Source: Treponema sp. UBA4267 (GTDB taxonomy: Bacteria > Spirochaetota > Spirochaetia > Treponematales > Treponemataceae). Taken from it: a stretch of DNA of 28,121 nt. The notes under the pieces were generated by a model. That model was not told the origin of the DNA. It saw nothing but the letters and a program-made list of their open reading frames with translations, and searched no databases. How positions within the stretch are numbered: position 1 is the stretch's first letter; each line of letters starts with the position of its first letter. Of this stretch, positions 23,020 to 28,121 are shown piece after piece. A program made the translations under genes and the position numbers. The stretch is taken from NCBI GenBank assembly GCA_002395155.1, contig DGWD01000033.1, forward strand, positions 1 through 28,121, read 5' to 3'.

Positions 23020-24167
23020 GAATCTTTTTCCAGTTTTAGCAGTTCTGCCGCTGCAATGGTATCCTTAGGATTATACTCAAGAACCGTTTGGAAGTAATTC
23101 CTTGCACCTTGTACATCCCCTTGAGCCAAAGCCAAATATCCCAAGTTAGAAATAACCTTGGTATTTTCAGGTTCCATTCCCAAGGCTTTCAATAAACACT
23201 TCTGAGCTTCATCAAAATTCTTTTCCTGAATATAACACAAAGACAGTTCATTATAAGTATCAGGATTTTTATCTCCACCAACTTTTAAACATTCTAAGAA
23301 AGCCTGTTTTGCATCCGAAAATCTTTCTAATCTTCTTAATCCCCAACCAAGAAGGAACCAGGCATTCCAAACTTTCGGATTATTTGCAATAAACAAACGA
23401 ATTTGCTCTAAGCCTTTTTCTTCCTGACCATGGGAAATTAAATCATAAGCCGCTCTAAAATATTCATCATCAACATTCTGTTCGTTAATAAAATTGATTA
23501 TTTCTTGAGCACGTTCTTTTTTATAAACACCATTTTCACCCAAATCTTCATCATTTACATCACATGTAAGGGCAATATAAGTTTCAAAAGCATCCTTTGC
23601 TTCACGATATTTATGCTGCTTCATATAGAAGAAACCAACATTAAAATAAACATCCGCCAAAGGGGGTTCAACAGACATTGCTTTTGTATAATATGATTGT
23701 GCATCAGCATCATAGGCATCTGCATCATCATTCAAGCCAGCATTTCTGTAAGAATCAGCTCTCTGATCAAGAAAAAGAGCCATATTTAAGATTAAAGCAG
23801 GATCTTCCGAATCTAAACCTAAAAGTGCCAAAAAGATTTCTTCAGCAAGTTCAAAATCCTCATTCTTGGTTTTTAAAATTGCAGCTTCACACAATTCTTT
23901 TTTAATATTAGGTTTTACCTGTTTAACAATTTCTCGATAGTAATCAAGATTTTCATTTTTTTTATCATAAGCTAACACAGTAAGTATTCCAGCCAAGATT
24001 TGCTCAGTTGTAATTTCCTTAGGATTAAATTCTCCAGGAGCTTCATCAACTTTTTTCTGAACAGGAAGCTTAATCTTAGGATCAATTTTCAATTGTGTTT
24101 GTGAAGAAATAAAATTATCAGGAATACTGATAAAATAAATTGATTCGAGTGGATTCTTAGGATTCAT
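23016..24167 (-). CDS. TPR-repeat protein
   Basis: The 383-residue product is mostly helical. At least five TPR-type units can be seen, including DPALILNMALFLDQRADSY, ADVYFNVGFFYMKQHKYREA, KVWNAWFLLGWGLRRLERFS, PDTYNELSLCYIQEKNFDEA and TKVISNLGYLALAQGDVQGA, each with the small-residue and Tyr/Ala pattern of the motif. TPR arrays bind partner proteins. No signal peptide is seen, so it is probably cytoplasmic. It starts 16 bases after the PilZ gene ends, and may assemble or present partners for that protein. Ribosome site weak (GTGAGA). Confidence 0.9.
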   Translation of the reverse strand: MNPKNPLESIYFISIPDNFISSQTQLKIDPKIKLPVQKKVDEAPGEFNPKEITTEQILAGILTVLAYDKKNENLDYYREIVKQVKPNIKKELCEAAILKTKNEDFELAEEIFLALLGLDSEDPALILNMALFLDQRADSYRNAGLNDDADAYDADAQSYYTKAMSVEPPLADVYFNVGFFYMKQHKYREAKDAFETYIALTCDVNDEDLGENGVYKKERAQEIINFINEQNVDDEYFRAAYDLISHGQEEKGLEQIRLFIANNPKVWNAWFLLGWGLRRLERFSDAKQAFLECLKVGGDKNPDTYNELSLCYIQEKNFDEAQKCLLKALGMEPENTKVISNLGYLALAQGDVQGARNYFQTVLEYNPKDTIAAAELLKLEKDS

Positions 24168-24183
24168 TTTTTCTCACTTATTT

Positions 24184-25236
24184 TTATTTATTTTCATTTT
24201 GAGCAACTGTATTAGCTGAGGTTTCAGTCTTTGTAGTTACTCCACTTGGATTTTCAGCTGGTTTTGAAGCAACAGAAGTTGCTTTTACTTCTGTTTGAGT
24301 ACCAATTTGAGGTTGAACTTGAGCCTGTGCTTGAGAAGCAGATATGTTCTGGGCTTGTAAAATTGCAACTTTTGCAGCAGCCTCAGCTTCAATTTTCTTA
24401 GCAGCAGCCTGATTATTCAACTGATTTTCGATCATTTGTTTTTGATAAGAAGTAATATATGAATTTATGTGAAATTTATAAGTCATAGGAATTTCTTCTA
24501 CATCAAATTCAATATGTACTATCGAAATATCTTTTCTACCAGGTAAAAAATCTGCACTTTTTACAGTTCCTTTTAAAGCAATTTTTTCATTTGTATCAGC
24601 AAAGAAAAGTCTAAGATCAATTGCCTTATCTTCAAGAAATTTTGGAATGCCAACGAGCATAATTCTAGCACCACCAAAAGATATATCTTTTAAAATACAT
24701 TTTCTTGGTACACCAGAAACAAAAACATATGACTCTTCCTTAGGAATTCCTAATTCACGTAGAGAATTTTTATTAATGCCAATTCTTTCTTCTTTTCTAT
24801 TCTGGAAGTTCTGATTTACTTCAATAAACTCACCAATTTTTAAGATTAAATCATCAGGCGGTCTTTGTGAAAATGTTAGGGTGACAATAGCAAGATCACT
24901 AGAACCTTGATAAGATTTTATTTCAAGAACACCACAAGTTACAAAAAACTGAATAGGTTCATTATTGTTATCAAAAAAACAATATCTTAATGATACTGGA
25001 GAATTTTTATTTTTTGAAATTGCAGCATATGCACCACTAGACGTTCCTATTATAACCTTAGCCTGTTGCAATGAAGAAGAGTTTATGATACAAGGCCACT
25101 GTCCACCATTACATTTGAGGTATATTTGTCTAGGATCCATTCGCAATGATTTAAGATTAGCTTTTGTAAACACAATCTCTTTATCACGAAAATAGTCATA
25201 ATAACGTGAAATGTGATGACTTGTTGTTACACTCAT
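24184..25236 (-). CDS. PilZ-domain protein, probable c-di-GMP receptor
   Basis: The 350-residue product has a less conserved N-terminal domain (1-140), then a PilZ domain with the two c-di-GMP motifs intact: RxxxR as RKEER (147-151) and DxSxxG as DISFGG (184-189). The C-terminal 80 residues are Gln/Ala-rich and unstructured-looking (AAAKIEAEAAAKVAILQAQ, then PQIGTQTE). PilZ proteins in treponemes are linked to motility, but this one's output cannot be read from sequence. A candidate promoter (TTGCTT, 17, TAAACT) ends 8 bases before the ATG. GAGGT lies 15 bases upstream, too far to serve well. The TPR gene follows in the same unit. Confidence 0.87.
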   Translation of the reverse strand: MSVTTSHHISRYYDYFRDKEIVFTKANLKSLRMDPRQIYLKCNGGQWPCIINSSSLQQAKVIIGTSSGAYAAISKNKNSPVSLRYCFFDNNNEPIQFFVTCGVLEIKSYQGSSDLAIVTLTFSQRPPDDLILKIGEFIEVNQNFQNRKEERIGINKNSLRELGIPKEESYVFVSGVPRKCILKDISFGGARIMLVGIPKFLEDKAIDLRLFFADTNEKIALKGTVKSADFLPGRKDISIVHIEFDVEEIPMTYKFHINSYITSYQKQMIENQLNNQAAAKKIEAEAAAKVAILQAQNISASQAQAQVQPQIGTQTEVKATSVASKPAENPSGVTTKTETSANTVAQNENK

Positions 25237-25244
25237 ATCTTTAA

Positions 25245-25273
25245 AGTTTACCTCAATTTACAATTTCAAGCAA
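25245..25273 (-). promoter_or_regulatory. Candidate promoter of the PilZ gene
   Basis: On the minus strand TTGCTT (25273-25268), a 17-base spacer and TAAACT (25250-25245). The expected start falls within 1 or 2 bases of the ATG at 25236. Confidence 0.45.
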
Positions 25274-25290
25274 CTATTCTTTCTGTTAAA

Positions 25291-25326
25291 TAAAAAAAAA
25301 CCGTCATCTCAATTTGATGACGGTTT
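25291..25326 (-). terminator. Terminator of the ribosomal alpha operon
   Basis: AAACCGTCATC (25298-25308) pairs with GATGACGGTTT (25316-25326). On the minus strand a T-run of nine bases follows (complement of 25292-25300). It lies 24 bases after the last gene of the unit. Confidence 0.88.
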
Positions 25327-25349
25327 ACATAATACTAAGTATTAAAAAA

Positions 25350-25595
25350 TTACTCAGCGGCTGGTGCTTCTTCAGTAGCTTCAGCTGTTTCTTCAGCAGC
25401 TGGTTTTGCCTTACGAGCTTCAACCTTTTCCTTATTTTTTAAGTTAGCATTACAAAATTTACAAATCTTAACAGTTTCGCCATTGATTTCTTTTTCCCAG
25501 AGAACCTTAATATCTGTTTTTCCACAGATAGCACAAGTTCCTCTTCCGTGAGAAGCCAATGATCTAATACCAGTTCCACGATGGTTCTTTGACAT
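25350..25595 (-). CDS. Small zinc-ribbon protein at the end of the alpha operon
   Basis: The 81-residue product begins with a basic stretch (SKNHRGTGIRSLASHGRG), then CAIC and CKFC pairs around a beta hairpin, forming a likely zinc ribbon, and ends with an Ala/Glu-rich tail. It resembles small ribosomal zinc-ribbon proteins in build, but I do not recognise a family. AAGGAG precedes its ATG, and it follows rplQ by 18 bases, inside the same transcript and before the operon terminator. A ribosome-associated role is a guess from position and charge. Confidence 0.85.
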   Translation of the reverse strand: MSKNHRGTGIRSLASHGRGTCAICGKTDIKVLWEKEINGETVKICKFCNANLKNKEKVEARKAKPAAEETAEATEEAPAAE

Positions 25596-25613
25596 ATTGA
25601 ACTCCTTATACGG

Positions 25614-26153
25614 TTATTTAGAAGCTGGAGCTTCTTTCTTTTCAGCAGCTTTTTTTGTTGTAGATTTCTTTGCAGTAGTCTTAGCTTCTGAACTTCCTTC
25701 AGCCTTAGCTTTTGATGTAGTCTTCTTTGTCTTTGGAGCTTCAGAATCTGTTGATTTTTTAGCAGGCTTCTTTTCTTCTTTTGCTTCAGTATCGAGCTTA
25801 TAATCAACTAATTCAAGAATTACAACATCAGCTGCATCGCCCTGACGATAACCTAATTTGAGAACACGTGTGTAACCACCATTTCTCTCTTTCATACGTG
25901 GAGCAATTTCAGTAAAAAGTTTATTTAAGATTTTTTCATCTGCGATAAACTTTGCTGCTTCACGTCTGTTGTGAACAGTATCTTCTTTTGCTCTTGTAAT
26001 CAACTTTTCAGCTGACTTTCTTACTTCAAGAGCCTTTGATTTAGTTGTAGTAATACGCTCATATCTAAAAAGCGATGTTACCATATTGCGTGACATAGCA
26101 CGACGATGTGCTGTTGTACGTGAAAGCGGATTAAAACCATTTCTATGATTCAT
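25614..26153 (-). CDS. rplQ: 50S ribosomal protein L17 with long basic C-terminal tail
   Basis: The first 120 or so residues are canonical L17: MNHRNGFNPLSRTTAHRRAM, RNMVTSLFRYERITTTKSKA, RVLKLGYRQGDAADVVILEL. L17 is normally 115-130 residues; here it is 179, with a Lys/Ala/Thr/Ser-rich tail of about 55 residues (KKTTSKAKAEG, KKSTTKKAAEKK). Start ATG 26153 overlaps the end of rpoA by 11 bases; its ribosome site AAGGA lies inside rpoA, so translation is coupled. Confidence 0.96.
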   Translation of the reverse strand: MNHRNGFNPLSRTTAHRRAMSRNMVTSLFRYERITTTKSKALEVRKSAEKLITRAKEDTVHNRREAAKFIADEKILNKLFTEIAPRMKERNGGYTRVLKLGYRQGDAADVVILELVDYKLDTEAKEEKKPAKKSTDSEAPKTKKTTSKAKAEGSSEAKTTAKKSTTKKAAEKKEAPASK

Positions 26154-27195
26154 CTGTTTTTTCCTTCTGCTTATTCAAGGCAGCATTCTTCAGATGACTG
26201 TAATCTGTCATACCAAGAGTAAGTCCCCAACTCTGGAGCTTTTCCTTGATTTCCTGCAAACTCTTCTTTCCAAAGTTTCTAGTCTTTGCAATGTCATCTT
26301 CAGTTTTCTTTGTCAATTCGCCGACAGTACGAATATTTGCATTCTTCAAACAATTTGATGAACGAACTGAAAGTTCCAATTCTTCTACTGTCATATCAAG
26401 TATCTGTTTGATACCTTCATCACCTTCATCATTTTCATCAATTCCAACAACATCTTTGTCATTAAAGTTGATAAATACTGCAAAATGTTCTTTTGCAATT
26501 TTAGCAGCTTCTGCCAAAGCATCTTCTGGAGCGATGGTTCCGTCTGTCCAAATTTCAATATTTAGCTTTTCGTAGTCACTTCTCTGACCTACACGACAAG
26601 GTTCAATATTGTATTTTACTTTAGGAACAGGAGTGAAAATGGCGTCCATAGGAATTGCGCTAACATCTTCAAGATAATTTTCGTTGTTCTCAGCAGGTAC
26701 GTAACCTCTTCCTAAGTCAACCTGGATTTCAATATCCACGTGAGCACCTTCATTCATTTTGAAGATAACTACATCCTTAGACATAACTTCCAACTGGCCT
26801 TCTTTAGCAAAATCATCACTTTTTACTACACCAGGTCCACGGAATTCATACTGAAGGGTATCTTCTTCAACTTCATTTGGAAGGCGCAATCTGATCATCT
26901 TAAGACTATTTATAATTTCCAATGTATCTTCAGTTACATTTGGAATTGCTTCGAATTCACTTGAAATTACATGTGAAAGTCCGCTTTCATCGTAAGATGT
27001 GATTCTTATAGAAGTAATTGCATATCCTTGTATTGAAGACAACAATATTCTTCTTAATGTGTTTCCAACTGTAGTTCCAAATCCTGTTTCAAATGGAGAT
27101 GCCGAAAACTTACCGTAGTTAGGATTTGTACTAACGTGTTCAAATGTAATGCCTTTAGGTCTTTTAAAACCTTTGAGCAAATTTTTTCGAGCCAT
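26143..27195 (-). CDS. rpoA: DNA-directed RNA polymerase subunit alpha
   Basis: The 350-residue product has both domains. The N-terminal assembly domain includes SPFETGFGTTVGNTLRRILLSS and GRGYVPAENN; the C-terminal domain includes LELSVRSSNCLKNANIRTVGEL and RNFGKKSLQEIKEKLQSWGL, which contacts UP elements and activators. Length is slightly above the usual 330. AAGGAG precedes the ATG. It lies between rpsD and rplQ, as in the standard alpha operon. Confidence 0.97.
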   Translation of the reverse strand: MARKNLLKGFKRPKGITFEHVSTNPNYGKFSASPFETGFGTTVGNTLRRILLSSIQGYAITSIRITSYDESGLSHVISSEFEAIPNVTEDTLEIINSLKMIRLRLPNEVEEDTLQYEFRGPGVVKSDDFAKEGQLEVMSKDVVIFKMNEGAHVDIEIQVDLGRGYVPAENNENYLEDVSAIPMDAIFTPVPKVKYNIEPCRVGQRSDYEKLNIEIWTDGTIAPEDALAEAAKIAKEHFAVFINFNDKDVVGIDENDEGDEGIKQILDMTVEELELSVRSSNCLKNANIRTVGELTKKTEDDIAKTRNFGKKSLQEIKEKLQSWGLTLGMTDYSHLKNAALNKQKEKTDES

Positions 27196-27210
27196 TCGAA
27201 CTCCTTTTTA

Positions 27211-27792
27211 CTATTTAGAGTAATATTCAACGATAAGGCTTTCTTTAACTGCATAATCAATGTCAGATTTTGTAGCTAAGTTGATAACCTTTCCAGTAAA
27301 ATTATCTTTATCTGCTTCAAGCCATCCTGGAACAACTACATCATTGTTAGCAACGATAAGTTTCTTAATTCCTGAATTCTCCTTTACAGTGATAACGTCT
27401 CCCACTTTTACAAGGTAAGATGGAATATTAACCTTTTTTCCATTAACATTGATGTGTCCATGGTTAACCATCTGTCTTGCCTGTTTACGTGTTTTTGCAA
27501 ATCCTAAACGATATACTACGTTATCAAGTCTTGATTCAAGAATCTGAAGAAGCATTTCACCTGTAATGCCATCTTTCTTAGTTGCCATTACATAGTATTT
27601 ATGGAACTGTTTTTCCATAATACCATAAATGAATCTTACCTTCTGTTTTTCATCAAGCTGAAGACCGTATTCAGACTTCTTACGTCTTACATCTTTCTGA
27701 TTTCTTTTAGACTCTTTTGTATAGCCCATTACTACAGGGTTGATACCTAAAGATTTACATCTTTTTAAGAGTGGTTGTGTGCTTTTTCCCAT
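27211..27792 (-). CDS. rpsD: 30S ribosomal protein S4
   Basis: The 193-residue product has the S4 core EYGLQLDEKQKVRFIYGIME, the S4 RNA-binding domain (ESRLDNVVYRLGFAKTRKQA, VNHGHINVNGKKVNIPSYLV) and a C-terminal beta strand. The N-terminus differs from the common MARYxGP form: it begins MGKSTQPLLKRCKSLGINPV. S4 nucleates 30S assembly by binding 16S rRNA and in E. coli represses this operon. GGAGA precedes the ATG. Located between rpsK and rpoA. Confidence 0.95.
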   Translation of the reverse strand: MGKSTQPLLKRCKSLGINPVVMGYTKESKRNQKDVRRKKSEYGLQLDEKQKVRFIYGIMEKQFHKYYVMATKKDGITGEMLLQILESRLDNVVYRLGFAKTRKQARQMVNHGHINVNGKKVNIPSYLVKVGDVITVKENSGIKKLIVANNDVVVPGWLEADKDNFTGKVINLATKSDIDYAVKESLIVEYYSK

Positions 27793-27813
27793 AATAAATC
27801 TCCTCTATAGTAA

Positions 27814-28121
27814 TTACATTCGACGTGTCTTACGTGGACGACATCCATTATGTGGAATTGGTGTTACATCAGAAATAGATTTAACTTTTAACCCCATTGC
27901 ACCGATAGAACGGATAGCGTTTTCACGACCCATTCCTGGTCCTTTTACATACACATGTACTTCACGTAAACCATAACTAGCAGCCTTCTGTAAAGCTGTT
28001 TCTGCAACTGACTGAGCTGCAAATGGAGTTGATTTTTTTGCTCCACGGAATCCGAGTCCACCTGAAGATGCCCATGAAAGAGCATTTCCGTTCAAATCTG
28101 TAATAGTTACGATAGTATTGT
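27814..28121 (-). CDS. rpsK: 30S ribosomal protein S11, 5' truncated by the window
   Basis: The frame is open to the window edge (NTIVTITDLNGNALSW), so the N-terminus is missing; about 102 residues remain of about 129. The motifs SSGGLGFRGAKKSTPFAAQS, VKGPGMGRENAIR and the C-terminal DVTPIPHNGCRPRKTRRM are diagnostic. A TTG at 28095 is an internal Leu codon, not a start. S11 forms part of the 30S platform. It is followed by rpsD after 21 bases. Confidence 0.96.
   Translation of the reverse strand, partial: NTIVTITDLNGNALSWASSGGLGFRGAKKSTPFAAQSVAETALQKAASYGLREVHVYVKGPGMGRENAIRSIGAMGLKVKSISDVTPIPHNGCRPRKTRRM

Noticed and set aside
28093..28095. TTG start of S11 within the window
   Set aside because: The frame and S11 similarity continue to the window edge, so the true start is outside.

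Overview
The window is an AT-rich, gene-dense stretch of a bacterial chromosome. It most likely comes from a spirochaete of the genus Treponema, probably a gut or rumen species. This is inferred from the gene set: two lipoproteins with lipoboxes, an ABC exporter with a LolA-like partner and a predicted outer-membrane barrel, PilZ and cyclic-nucleotide receptors, an rpsK-rpsD-rpoA-rplQ cluster followed by a small zinc-ribbon gene, and intracellular glycoside-processing enzymes. No 16S gene is present to confirm it. There are no tRNAs, rRNAs, CRISPR arrays or transposase genes, and no gene-free gap longer than about 300 bases.

Layout. 1-1484 (+) is the C-terminal part of a GH94 cellobiose phosphorylase, cut by the window edge. 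1592-3244 (-) is a Na/Pi cotransporter. 3309-4764 (+) is a lipoprotein gene followed by a YfcE-like metallophosphoesterase. 7717 down to 4769 (-) is a compact four-gene unit: clpP, a UPF0158-GNAT fusion, a DbpA-type RNA-binding protein and a metallo-beta-lactamase-fold hydrolase. 7855-8550 (+) is a ComFB-domain protein. 8804-13399 (+) is a probable operon with a GH51 arabinofuranosidase, a small zinc-ribbon protein, a fusion of the two bacterial N-degron aminoacyl-transferases (Bpt/ATE-like plus Aat), and a GH27 enzyme whose specificity residue suggests beta-L-arabinopyranosidase. 19561 down to 13492 (-) is a five-gene exporter operon: ABC ATPase, two FtsX/MacB-type permeases, a LolA-like carrier and a predicted barrel. 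19744-23019 (+) holds murB, a protein with two cyclic-nucleotide domains, a secreted unknown protein and a DUF192 lipoprotein. 25236 down to 23016 (-) holds a PilZ protein and a TPR protein. 28121 down to 25350 (-) is the end of the ribosomal alpha operon.

How the genes fit together. The three carbohydrate enzymes lack recognisable signal peptides at their best-supported starts, which suggests oligosaccharides are imported and then cleaved in the cytoplasm. The GH51 gene has a sigma70-type promoter followed directly by a perfect 20-bp palindrome of LacI-family type, so it is probably sugar-controlled. The exporter operon combines cytoplasmic ATPase, inner-membrane, periplasmic and outer-membrane parts, consistent with one trans-envelope lipid or lipoprotein route. 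Acidic DDLF repeats appear in two of its envelope proteins.

Most notable signals: (1) paired GC-rich palindromic repeats in the GH51 leader; (2) the Bpt-Aat fusion inside a glycosidase operon; (3) shared DDLF repeats and a heptanucleotide array in the exporter operon; (4) a perfect palindrome filling the clpP promoter spacer; (5) several starts where a -10-like box lies 6 to 8 bases before the ATG and no Shine-Dalgarno is seen, suggesting leaderless mRNAs; (6) a terminator embedded in the coding sequence of a convergent neighbour. All calls are from reading the sequence; no database search was run.
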